Shown here: in pieces, positions 1 to 7,159 of the stretch
Numbering within the stretch: the stretch's first letter is position 1
Layout: the number at the start of each line of letters is the position of its first letter
Source: Armatimonadota bacterium
GTDB lineage: Bacteria; Sysuimicrobiota; Sysuimicrobiia; Sysuimicrobiales; Humicultoraceae
Reading direction: 5' to 3'
NCBI GenBank assembly: GCA_016869025.1
Contig: VGFA01000017.1
Span: 1 to 55,385 of the forward strand
Length of the DNA stretch: 55,385 bases
Made by a program: the position numbers and the translations under genes
The notes under the pieces: generated by a model
The model's input: the letters and a program-made list of their open reading frames with translations, nothing else
Database searches by the model: none
What the model was told of the DNA's origin: nothing

Positions 1-2
1 AG

Positions 3-230
3 ATACAGGTGAAGGCCGGCGAGGTCGTCAACCTGAGTCTGGTCAACAAGGATGACGATTCCGTGCACGACATCGTGGTACCGGGCCTGCGCGTCCGGCT
101 CCTGGCGCCGCCCGGTCAGAAGGTTACAGGCGCCATCCGAGCCACCCGTCCGGGCACGTATGAGTTCTTCTGCAGCATCCCCGGCCACCGCGAATCCGGC
201 ATGGTCGGGCGGATCATCGTGACGCCGTAG
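3..230 (+). CDS. Cupredoxin-domain protein, 5'-truncated by window edge
   Basis: This is the C-terminal part of a cupredoxin fold. The reading frame is open to the left edge, so the true start lies outside the window; the GTG at 9 is probably internal. Copper-site elements are visible: a His in 'DDSVHDIVV' and the C-terminal ligand loop 'FFCSIPGHRESGM', which supplies Cys, His and Met as in type-1 copper or nitrosocyanin/CoxII-like proteins. Such proteins are normally exported and carry electrons or bind copper. It ends 37 nt before the response regulator gene on the same strand, so co-transcription with the two-component system is plausible, and that sensor has a Met-rich periplasmic loop. 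Family confidence is high; the exact role is unknown. Confidence 0.8.
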   Translation: MQVKAGEVVNLSLVNKDDDSVHDIVVPGLRVRLLAPPGQKVTGAIRATRPGTYEFFCSIPGHRESGMVGRIIVTP

Positions 231-267
231 GGCGTACTGGAAACGCACGGGAGGGGTCTGCGCGAAG

Positions 268-960
268 ATGAGCCGCCGCACGATCCTCGTCGTGGACGAC
301 GAGCCCGAGATCACGGACGTCGTCCGCAAGTATCTCGATCGTGACGGCTACCACGTCGTGAGCGCCGCCGACGGCCGGGCGGCGCTTGCGGCCTTCAACC
401 GCGAGAAACCCAATCTCGTGATCCTCGACCTGATGCTGCCCGAGGTGGACGGCTGGGAGGTCGCCCGCCAGATCCGCGCGGCCGGGGGCACGCCGATCAT
501 CATGCTCACCGCGCGCGGAGAAGAGGTGCACCGGCTGATCGGCCTGGGGCTCGGAGCAGATGACTACATCACGAAGCCCTTCAGCCCGCGGGAGGTCGTC
601 GCCAGGGTGCGGGCCGTGCTGCGACGCGCCGGCGGCGAGCCGTCCTCCGACGTCTTGACAGTGGGCGACCTGGAGATTGACCAGGGGCGCATGGAGGTCC
701 GGCGGGGCGGCACGGTCGTGACGCTTACGCCGACCGAGTTCAAGCTGCTGGCAGCACTCGCGCGCGCGCCCGGCCGGGTCTTCACCCGGCTGCAGCTGAT
801 TGACCTGACTCAGGGCCACGCCTTCGAGGGCTACGAGCGCACGATTGACGCCCATGTCAAGAACCTGCGGCACAAGCTCGAGCCGGATCCTCGGCGTCCC
901 AGGTACGTGCTCACCGTGCACGGTGTCGGGTACCGGCTCGCGGAGCCCGATCGTGACTAG
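268..960 (+). CDS. OmpR/PhoB-family response regulator
   Basis: This 230-aa DNA-binding response regulator has an N-terminal receiver domain (about 1-120) and a C-terminal winged helix (about 130-228). The acidic pocket 'VVDDEPE', the phospho-acceptor Asp54 in 'VILDLMLPE' and Lys103 in 'ITKPFSP' are all present. The winged-helix end 'YVLTVHGVGYRL' is typical of OmpR/PhoB proteins. The ATG at 268 follows a purine-rich GGGAGGGG stretch. The gene overlaps the downstream histidine kinase by 8 bp, the standard arrangement of a cognate pair. Position after a cupredoxin gene suggests control of copper or envelope-stress genes, which is inference. Confidence 0.93.
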   Translation: MSRRTILVVDDEPEITDVVRKYLDRDGYHVVSAADGRAALAAFNREKPNLVILDLMLPEVDGWEVARQIRAAGGTPIIMLTARGEEVHRLIGLGLGADDYITKPFSPREVVARVRAVLRRAGGEPSSDVLTVGDLEIDQGRMEVRRGGTVVTLTPTEFKLLAALARAPGRVFTRLQLIDLTQGHAFEGYERTIDAHVKNLRHKLEPDPRRPRYVLTVHGVGYRLAEPDRD

Positions 961-2119
961 TCTCCAGGGGCGGTTGATCCTAGCTTTCGTGACCGTGGCC
1001 CTGGTTTCCGTTGCGGCGGCGGGCATAATCACGAGCGCAACGATCCGGGCCGAGTTCGACCACTACTTCCTGGGCGGCCCGATGATGCTGCCCCCGCCTG
1101 GCGCCGTTGGGCGACCCCGCATGCCCCACATGACCGACCCCGGAGAGATGCGCCGGATGATGCGGCGCATGATGGGGCCAGAGGAGTTGCACTTCCTCGC
1201 GCAGTTGCGCCGGACGACGTGGCTGGCTGCGCTGGCCGGAGGCCTGGCCGCGGTGCTGCTGGGGATACTCATGGCCCGCTACCTGACGACCCCGCTGCGC
1301 CGGATGTCGCACGCCGCGGCGCGCATAGGCCAGGGCGACCTGGCTCAAGAGGTGCCCGTGCCGTCCGACGACGATCTGGGCAACCTGGCGCGCGCGTTCA
1401 ACACCATGGCCGTTGACCTGAGACGGTTGGAGGAGAGCCGGCGCAACCTCGTCGCCGACATCGCGCACGAACTGGGCACGCCTCTGTCGGTACTGCAGGC
1501 CAACCTGGAAGGCATGCTGGACGGCGTGGTAGAGTCCGCTCCTGACCGCCTGGCCGCGCTTCACACGCAGGTGCGCCTGCTGGCGCGGCTCGTCGAGGAT
1601 CTGCGGGACCTATCGCTGGCGCAGGCCGGACGGCTACCGCTTCACCGCGCGCCGACCGACCTAGCCGCGCTGGTGGTTGACGCGGCCGCGGCGGTAGGCC
1701 CGCACGCCGCGGACAAGGCCGTCACCGTGCAGAGCCGGATAGCAACCGGGCTTCCGGCGGTCAGCGTGGACCGCGAGCGCATGATGCAGGTTGTTCACAA
1801 CCTGCTCGACAACGCGATCCGCAACACGCCCGCGGGCGGAGCCGTGACCGTGGGGCTGGAAGCCGACCCGGCCGAGCTCCGGTTCTGGGTGTCCGACACC
1901 GGGCCGGGCATTCCTCCACAGGAGGCCGAGCGGATCTTCGACCGGTTCTATCGGCTGGACGCCTCGCGGTCTCGTGCAAGCGGCGGCTCAGGGCTTGGGC
2001 TCGCCATCGTGAAGTCGCTCGTCGAGGCGCACGGTGGGCGGGTGTGGGTGGAGAGCCAGGAGGGGGAGGGGAGTAGGTTCACGGTGGCGCTGCCGCTAGG
2101 CACTCGCGGGGTCGGTTGA
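953..2119 (+). CDS. Sensor histidine kinase with Met-rich periplasmic loop
   Basis: Membrane-bound kinase partner of the preceding regulator. The GTG at 953 is chosen as start because it gives the normal short cytoplasmic N-terminus before TM1; the frame stays open further upstream only as overlap with the regulator gene. It has 388 residues: TM1 about 7-28, an extracytoplasmic loop, TM2 about 88-108, HAMP about 108-160, HisKA with phospho-acceptor His172 in 'DIAHELGTPLS', and HATPase_c with N box 'NLLDNAIRNTP', 'DTGPGIP' and 'SGLGLAIVKSL'. The loop (about 43-75) holds nine Met residues in clusters such as 'RRMMRRMM', plus one His, which resembles Cu(I)- or Ag(I)-binding Met motifs. BaeS/CusS-like overall; ligand inferred. 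Confidence 0.92.
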   Translation: MTSLQGRLILAFVTVALVSVAAAGIITSATIRAEFDHYFLGGPMMLPPPGAVGRPRMPHMTDPGEMRRMMRRMMGPEELHFLAQLRRTTWLAALAGGLAAVLLGILMARYLTTPLRRMSHAAARIGQGDLAQEVPVPSDDDLGNLARAFNTMAVDLRRLEESRRNLVADIAHELGTPLSVLQANLEGMLDGVVESAPDRLAALHTQVRLLARLVEDLRDLSLAQAGRLPLHRAPTDLAALVVDAAAAVGPHAADKAVTVQSRIATGLPAVSVDRERMMQVVHNLLDNAIRNTPAGGAVTVGLEADPAELRFWVSDTGPGIPPQEAERIFDRFYRLDASRSRASGGSGLGLAIVKSLVEAHGGRVWVESQEGEGSRFTVALPLGTRGVG

Positions 2120-2253
2120 GCCGGGATCACGGCGGCTCGCAGCGTACAAGGAGATCGTGCCGCTCATCGGCACCCTTCCCCCAAGGGATTCCCGCCCTGC
2201 CCGAAGAATCGGGAGGGAAGGCAGTCGCCTGCCAGGGGAGGCCGCGATTTCCT

Positions 2254-2766
2254 GTGCCGGAGCAGGGCGCAAGCGCCGTCAGCGACATACGCAGAGACCT
2301 CGCCAAGACATACTCCGAGGCCCTGCGAGAGAGCATCGGTGACTCTCTGGTTTCGGTTGTTCTCTTTGGCTCCGTCGCCAGGGGGGAGGCGACGGAGCAC
2401 TCCGATATCGACCTGCTGGTCGTTGCCGAAGGCCTGCCCGTCTCCCGTCTTGTGCGCCAGGAGGTGCTGCGCGATGCGGATGCGCGGGTCGATGCTGATC
2501 TCCGCCGGCTCATGCGTGCGGGGGACCTTGTGGAGATTCGTCCCATCCTGAAGACACCGGAAGAGGCACAGCAAACGACGGCACTGTACCTGGACATGGT
2601 GGAAGACGCGCTCCTCCTGTTCGACCGTGACGGCTTCTTCGCGGGCGTCCTGGCGGGGCTCCGCCAATCTCTGGAGCGACTGGGAGCCCGGCGGATCCGG
2701 CGCGGCGCGCTCCGCTATTGGGACCTCAAGCCCGACTATCGGCCAGGCGATGTGTTCCACATATGA
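2254..2766 (+). CDS. MNT-type nucleotidyltransferase (partner of HEPN protein)
   Basis: Minimal nucleotidyltransferase of about 170 aa. The signature 'LFGSVARGEATEHSDIDLLV' contains the GSxxRG and SDxD elements of pol-beta-type transferases; the second Asp pair supplies Mg. The GTG at 2254, preceded by AGGGGAGG at 2234-2241, gives a protein starting shortly before the domain. The frame is open back to a TTG at 2116, but that extension is low-complexity and unlikely. It overlaps the HEPN gene by 4 bp (ATGA at 2763). In HEPN/MNT toxin-antitoxin modules the MNT protein is the antitoxin and can AMPylate the HEPN toxin. Not every such pair is proven to be a toxin system. Confidence 0.85.
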   Translation: MPEQGASAVSDIRRDLAKTYSEALRESIGDSLVSVVLFGSVARGEATEHSDIDLLVVAEGLPVSRLVRQEVLRDADARVDADLRRLMRAGDLVEIRPILKTPEEAQQTTALYLDMVEDALLLFDRDGFFAGVLAGLRQSLERLGARRIRRGALRYWDLKPDYRPGDVFHI

Positions 2767-3185
2767 CGAACCGGGAACTGGCCGAAGCGCACCTGCGTCA
2801 GGCTGAGGAGATCCTGATCGAGGCAGAAGGCCTGCTGGGCCGAGGGGCATGGAACCTAGTAGTTCGTCGGGCGCAAGAGGTTGTGGAGATCGCCCTGAAG
2901 TCGGCCCTGCGCGTGGTCGGGGTCGAGGTGCCCAGGGTGCACGACGTGGGTGTCATTCTGATTGATTGCGCAGCGCGCTTTCCGGAAGCACTGCGAGGCG
3001 AGAGCGACCGGATGGCCTCGATCTCCCGGCGGCTGAGCCGGGAGCGGGAGTTGAGCTTCTATGGGGATGAACGGACGGGCATGGCGCCTCAACGCTTGTA
3101 TGCGCATGAAGACGCACAGCAGGCCCTGGCGGATGCGCAGACCGTCCTCGGATGGACCCGAAGCTTGCTATCCGCCGAACGGTAG
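2763..3185 (+). CDS. HEPN-domain protein (putative toxin of HEPN/MNT pair)
   Basis: All-helical HEPN protein of 140 aa starting at the ATG inside the ATGA overlap with the MNT gene. The core 'RAQEVVEIALKSALRVVG' followed by 'PRVHDVG' matches the family pattern of a helix pair, a Gly-rich turn and a conserved PxxHD. The C-terminal half has 'YAHEDAQQALADAQTVL', the last two helices. HEPN toxins with RNase activity usually carry an Rx4-6H motif. I do not see a strict one; the closest is 'RLYAH' with three residues between. The pair may therefore be an inactive or non-RNase variant. The 3' end is followed by 96 nt with no recognizable element. Confidence 0.82.
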   Translation: MTNRELAEAHLRQAEEILIEAEGLLGRGAWNLVVRRAQEVVEIALKSALRVVGVEVPRVHDVGVILIDCAARFPEALRGESDRMASISRRLSRERELSFYGDERTGMAPQRLYAHEDAQQALADAQTVLGWTRSLLSAER

Positions 3186-3281
3186 GTCTCCGTCCCGGCC
3201 TCGGCCCCTGTACGAGACCTCGTTCACATCGAGGGAGCGAGGAGGGCGGACTGGGGGGGGTATCACAACTGCGCCTCGCGT

Positions 3282-4295
3282 CTACCCCGCAAGAGCCACG
3301 CCGTTGACATCCGTTACCAGCGCCACGACGCTCCCGCCGAAGCCGGCTCCGGTCAGGCGCGCGCCCAGCGCCCCGTGCTCCATTGCCAGCTCCACGAGAC
3401 GGTCCAGCTCAGGGGTAGACACTTCGTAGTCTTCCACCAGTGACCGGTGGGACCCGACCATCAACCGCCCGAACGTCCGTGCATCTCCCGCCCGAAGCGC
3501 CTCGACACCAGCCAGCACACGCGCGTTCTCTGTGACCACATGCCTGGCCCGCCGGTTGAGCGGCTCAGGCAATCGGGCAATCCGCTCCATATCGCCGGGA
3601 GTGAGGTCGCGCAGCGCCCGGGCGCCCAGGCGCGCTGCCGCCTCCTCGCACTCGGCGCGCCGCCGGTTGTAGCCGGCCTCGGCGAGCTTGCGGGGGTGGC
3701 CGGAGTCCACGATCTTGAACCGATACCCCGCGGGGATGGGTACCCACTCACACTGTAGACTGCGCGTGTCCAGGAACAGGGCCTGACCTGCTCTGCCCAG
3801 CGAAGCGACGATCTGGTCCATCACGCCGCAGCGCACGCCGACATACTCCACCTCGGCCCGGTGGGCGATCAGCGCAAGCCGCAGGTCGTCCAGCGGGATC
3901 TCGTACAAGGCCCGCAGCGCGCGCAGGACCGCGACCTCGAGAGCGGCCGAGCTGGCCAGCCCGGCTCCGGGCGGCACCCCGCGCTGGATGCGGAACCTTG
4001 CGCCTGGCACCTCGATCCCTTCCTGGGCGAGCGCCCACACGCAGCCGGCGATGTAGTCCAGCCAGGTGCCATCACGCGGCCCTCCGAGCTTCCGCGCCAT
4101 CCGCTCATCGAAGATCTCGGCATGCGCTTCCACCACGCCGTCGGCCCGCGCGGCGAAGACGCGGGTGACCTGCGAAAGCGGCATCGGCAGAACGAACCCC
4201 TCGTTGTAGTCGGTGTGCTCGCCCAGCAGGTTGACGCGTCCCGGGGCCTGCGCGCAGACCCCGTACGATCCGGCGGCCCCGGAAGGCTCGCTCAC
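3282..4295 (-). CDS. galK: Galactokinase
   Basis: GHMP-family kinase that phosphorylates galactose at C1 in the Leloir pathway. The N-terminal galactokinase signature 'GRVNLLGEHTDYNEGFVLP' (about 15-33), the ATP-binding Gly/Ser loop 'GVPPGAGLASSAALE' and the C-terminal 'GARLTGAGFGGSVVAL' motif are intact. At 337 aa it is shorter than the usual 350-390 aa, mainly at the two ends. The GTG at 4295 overlaps the galT stop by 4 bp (GTGA), so galT and galK are translationally coupled. No galE epimerase is present in the window. Confidence 0.93.
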   Translation of the reverse strand: MSEPSGAAGSYGVCAQAPGRVNLLGEHTDYNEGFVLPMPLSQVTRVFAARADGVVEAHAEIFDERMARKLGGPRDGTWLDYIAGCVWALAQEGIEVPGARFRIQRGVPPGAGLASSAALEVAVLRALRALYEIPLDDLRLALIAHRAEVEYVGVRCGVMDQIVASLGRAGQALFLDTRSLQCEWVPIPAGYRFKIVDSGHPRKLAEAGYNRRRAECEEAAARLGARALRDLTPGDMERIARLPEPLNRRARHVVTENARVLAGVEALRAGDARTFGRLMVGSHRSLVEDYEVSTPELDRLVELAMEHGALGARLTGAGFGGSVVALVTDVNGVALAG

Positions 4296-5341
4296 GGCTG
4301 GATGCGCCGCAACGCGCGCGCCGCGTCCTCCGGCAGGATGTCCGCTGTAAACGTACCGGCTCCGAGCTCGGTTCCTGCCAGATACTTCAGCCGGTCCGGG
4401 CCGCGCATGACGGGATAGAACTCCACATGGAAGTGGAAGTGGGCCTCCTCGCCCTTCGGCGCGGCGTGGAGCACCATCACATAGGGGAAGGGCCGCGCGA
4501 ATAGCGCGTCGTACCGCGACACGACTCTTCCCAGCGCGTGCGCCAAGGCGCTAACCTCGGTGTTGTCGAGGGTCCACGGCCCTGGTTGAGCGCGCTTCGG
4601 GATCGCCCAGGTTTCGTACGGGAAGCGGGCGAACGGCGGGACGATCACCGCCGCGGCATCGTCCTCCTCCACGATGCACCTGTTGCCAGCCCTCGCCAGG
4701 AGATTCCGCAATACCGGCTCCCGGCGGAACGCGGCGGCCTCTACCTGAAGCACGGGCGGGACGAAGGGATACGCGTAGATCTGCCCGTGCGGATGATGGA
4801 GCGTGACGCCCACGGCCTCACCGCGGTTCTCGAAGGGCATCACAAACCGGACGTCCTCCCGCTCGTACAGGTCGTGATACCGCTGGGCCCACACTCGCAC
4901 CAGCAGTTCGCGCCGTTCCTGGCCCAACGTGCCGAGACTCCCGATGTGCTCCGGTGTGTAGACGACGACCTCGCACGCCCCCAGGGCAGGCGCGGTTTCC
5001 ACAGGCTCCGCATGGATCTCCGGCAGCGGGCCCGGCTGGTCCGCGAACGCGGGAAACCGGTTCTCGAAGACCGCGATCTCGAAATCCTCGAATGGGATCT
5101 CCGTCGGCGGTCCTCCAGGATGCGTGGGGCAGAGCGGGCAGAACTCCGCGGGCGGCAGGAAGGTACGCTCCTGGCGGCCGGCGGCATAGGCCACCCACTC
5201 CTCCCGCAGCGGATGCCAGCGTAGGTGAGAAGGATTCTCACTTGCGCTCGACCCCTCGGACTGCTGCCGGAGCGTGTGGGCGGCAGTACCGTAGAGTATC
5301 AGGCGGCGGCCGTCGGCCTTGCGGAAGGCCCGCGTGTGCAC
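4292..5341 (-). CDS. galT: Galactose-1-phosphate uridylyltransferase
   Basis: HIT-superfamily transferase that exchanges UMP between UDP-glucose and galactose-1-phosphate. The catalytic 'HPHGQIYAY' motif supplies the nucleophilic His, 'FCPLCPT' is the zinc-type CxxC and 'HFHFHVEFYPVMR' gives the second metal/substrate patch. The 349-aa length is normal. The N-terminus ('RAFRKADGRRLILYG', then 'HLRWHPLREEWVAYAA') resembles actinobacterial GalT, which supports the GTG start at 5341. The gene begins 2 nt after the stop of the PemK-type toxin gene, so transcription probably continues from the toxin-antitoxin promoter. Confidence 0.93.
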   Translation of the reverse strand: MHTRAFRKADGRRLILYGTAAHTLRQQSEGSSASENPSHLRWHPLREEWVAYAAGRQERTFLPPAEFCPLCPTHPGGPPTEIPFEDFEIAVFENRFPAFADQPGPLPEIHAEPVETAPALGACEVVVYTPEHIGSLGTLGQERRELLVRVWAQRYHDLYEREDVRFVMPFENRGEAVGVTLHHPHGQIYAYPFVPPVLQVEAAAFRREPVLRNLLARAGNRCIVEEDDAAAVIVPPFARFPYETWAIPKRAQPGPWTLDNTEVSALAHALGRVVSRYDALFARPFPYVMVLHAAPKGEEAHFHFHVEFYPVMRGPDRLKYLAGTELGAGTFTADILPEDAARALRRIQP

Positions 5342-5343
5342 GG

Positions 5344-5691
5344 TCAGTCCAGGTCCAGGTGATCCCGAATGGCCTGCTGCACTCGGTGACGCAACGTAGG
5401 ATCTCGCAGGTACCCTGTTAGCCCCTTCAACCGCGCCTTGGAAATGGTCCTCATCTGATGGGCCATAATGATGGAATCCTGGGACTGCCCTGCCTCGCCG
5501 CCAGGAAGGAGGACTTCAGCCGGGTATAGGCGCCGGTGCGTTGAGGTCAGCGGGAGAACGGTCACATTGGGCATCGCCTGGTTGAAAGCCTCGCTGCTCA
5601 CGATGAGCACCGGGCGTGTCCCCCGCTGTCCTGATCCGCGCGCAGGATTGAGATCGGCTTCTGCGACTGCCCACTGAAGCGGGCTGATCAC
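5344..5691 (-). CDS. PemK/MazF-family toxin (endoribonuclease)
   Basis: MazF/PemK-type protein of 115 aa. The conserved N-terminal strand 'VAEADLNPARGSGQRGTRPV', continuing into 'LIVS', contains the catalytic Arg region, and 'VTVLPLTST' provides the downstream Thr/Ser of the active site. Family members cut mRNA at short sequence motifs. The GTG start at 5691 overlaps the antitoxin stop by 4 bp. An ATG 4 nt upstream is in another frame. Antitoxin-first order and coupling are typical. Unusually, the next genes downstream, with only a 2-nt gap, are galT and galK. Confidence 0.9.
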   Translation of the reverse strand: MISPLQWAVAEADLNPARGSGQRGTRPVLIVSSEAFNQAMPNVTVLPLTSTHRRLYPAEVLLPGGEAGQSQDSIIMAHQMRTISKARLKGLTGYLRDPTLRHRVQQAIRDHLDLD

Positions 5692-5954
5692 GCATTCCCC
5701 CCGGAGGTTTCGGCGTCGGCATCTATGAATGCATCCTCAATCTCTCCCAGGTCTCGCATGAACAGGGGGTCTTGCGCGGCCTCTCTCCAGGAAGCCGCCA
5801 ATAACTGCCGCTGCAGTTCCTTGAGCTCCCTTCTCAGCGCCCTATCCACCAGGGCGTTCTTGCTCGGAGTGGCACCGCGCGCAACCACCTCGGCCAATGC
5901 CGCGAGCACGTCCTCATGGAGATTGAAAGTGGCCTTTCTGGACTTCCCTGCCAT
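5688..5954 (-). CDS. Ribbon-helix-helix antitoxin of PemK pair
   Basis: Small antitoxin (88 aa from the ATG at 5954; a GTG at 5966 would add four residues). The N-terminus 'KATFNLHEDVLAALAEVVAR' is a typical ribbon-helix-helix pattern, with a beta strand followed by helices and 'SKNALVDRALRRELKELQRQ'. The acidic C-terminus ('GEIEDAFIDADAETSGG') is likely the disordered toxin-wrapping tail. A purine-rich AAAGGAAGG lies upstream. RHH antitoxins usually repress their own operon. Here that repression would also govern galT and galK if they share the transcript. Confidence 0.82.
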   Translation of the reverse strand: MAGKSRKATFNLHEDVLAALAEVVARGATPSKNALVDRALRRELKELQRQLLAASWREAAQDPLFMRDLGEIEDAFIDADAETSGGNA

Positions 5955-6022
5955 GGGATCACCCACCAGTGAAAGGTTGCCTTCCTTTATGGTAAATCAG
6001 ACTTCCATAGGAAGCAACCGTT

Positions 6023-7159
6023 TCACCCCACCCGGAACCGCTCCACCGCCTCCCGGTTCAACTCGACGCCCAAGCCCGGCGCCTCGGGGACCCGTACGCA
6101 GCCGTCGGCTTCCACTCGGATCGGCTCGACCAGTAGCGCCTGGAACGCCTCCGTGGTGAAGTGCGGGGGATCGTAAGGGAACTCCAGGTAGCCGCAGTTC
6201 GGCACCGAGGCCGCCAGCTGCAGGTTCGCGGCCATTCCGATGCCGTCGGCCCAGGTGTGCGGGATGAACCGCAGCCCGTGCGCCTCGGCCATTCCGGCGA
6301 TCTTGCGCAGCTGGAAGAGTCCTTCCGACAGAGTGGCGTCGGGCTGCAGGATGTCGTAGCAGCGTCGCTCTATCAGCCACCGGAACTCGTGCAGGCCGGC
6401 GTTGGCCTCACCGCCGGCGATGGGGATGTCCACCTCGGCGGACAGGCGCGCGATGCCGTCGAAGTCAAATCGCGGCAGCGGCTCTTCCAGCCAGACGACG
6501 CCCATCTGTCCCAGCTCGCGCGCCACGAAGCGCGCGGTCTCGTACGACCAGCGCGGTCCCATCGTGTGGTAGGGCAGAATCGTTCCCTGATTGGCGTCGG
6601 CCATGATCTCGACCTCGCCGCCGCCGGCGGCCACCGCTGCCTCCACAACGCGGAGATCGTCCCGAGGGTCGTCGTGGTGCAGCCGTAGCTTGACCGCGCG
6701 GAAGCCGTCGTCGCGGTAGCGGCGGACGTCGTCGGCCCGCCGCGCAGGGGGCCGGACCTCGGCGGTGCTGGCGTACGCCTTGACCCGGTCGGTGTACCCA
6801 CCCCACAGCCGGTACAGCGGCAACCCTGCGGCCTTGCCGATGATGTCCCAGAGTGCGATATCCACCAGCCACGGCTTGGCGCCGAACATGCCGGCGGTCC
6901 GCAAAAGGTGGATGTGGCGCTCGACCGCAAATGGGTCCTTGCCGACAAGGTAGGGCTTCACCATGTGCTCGACGGTCTCGATCATCTCGCGGCGGCCGTG
7001 GGCAAAGGCGGTGCCGACGCCGGTGATTCCGGCGTCCGTGTCAATCTCGAGGACGGTGGCCAGCGTGCCTTCCTGGACGCCGCCGGCGCGCCAGGCCGGG
7101 TAGACCGGGCCCGGGAACGGAACGAAGACCGGCGCCATGCGGAGATCCGTGATCTTCAC
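6023..7159 (-). CDS. Mandelate racemase/enolase-superfamily sugar-acid dehydratase or racemase
   Basis: Enolase-superfamily protein of 378 aa. The capping domain (about 1-125) precedes a TIM barrel. Metal ligands are seen in 'IMADANQG' (Asp), 'VVWLEEPLP' (Glu) and 'IAGGEAN' (Glu). The second-strand base is in 'RAVKLRLHHDD', and a His/Asp dyad is in 'ILQPDATLSEG' and 'FIPHTWADG', which places it in the MR subgroup rather than the MLE subgroup. Substrate is probably an acid sugar, but specificity cannot be read from sequence. The GTG at 7159 is preferred: it overlaps the upstream ATPase stop by 4 bp, and the longer frame is only overlap. Linkage to a YhaN/YhaO-type pair has no obvious biochemical logic. 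Confidence 0.88.
   Translation of the reverse strand: MKITDLRMAPVFVPFPGPVYPAWRAGGVQEGTLATVLEIDTDAGITGVGTAFAHGRREMIETVEHMVKPYLVGKDPFAVERHIHLLRTAGMFGAKPWLVDIALWDIIGKAAGLPLYRLWGGYTDRVKAYASTAEVRPPARRADDVRRYRDDGFRAVKLRLHHDDPRDDLRVVEAAVAAGGGEVEIMADANQGTILPYHTMGPRWSYETARFVARELGQMGVVWLEEPLPRFDFDGIARLSAEVDIPIAGGEANAGLHEFRWLIERRCYDILQPDATLSEGLFQLRKIAGMAEAHGLRFIPHTWADGIGMAANLQLAASVPNCGYLEFPYDPPHFTTEAFQALLVEPIRVEADGCVRVPEAPGLGVELNREAVERFRVG

Noticed and set aside
214-1032. Long minus-strand open frames across the two-component genes
   Set aside because: They are antisense shadows of high-GC genes, with low-complexity Arg/Pro/Ala products and no motifs.
3186-3281. Terminator or small RNA in the gap before galK's end
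   Set aside because: Only weak inverted repeats (CCTCG/CGAGG) are seen, without a T-run.
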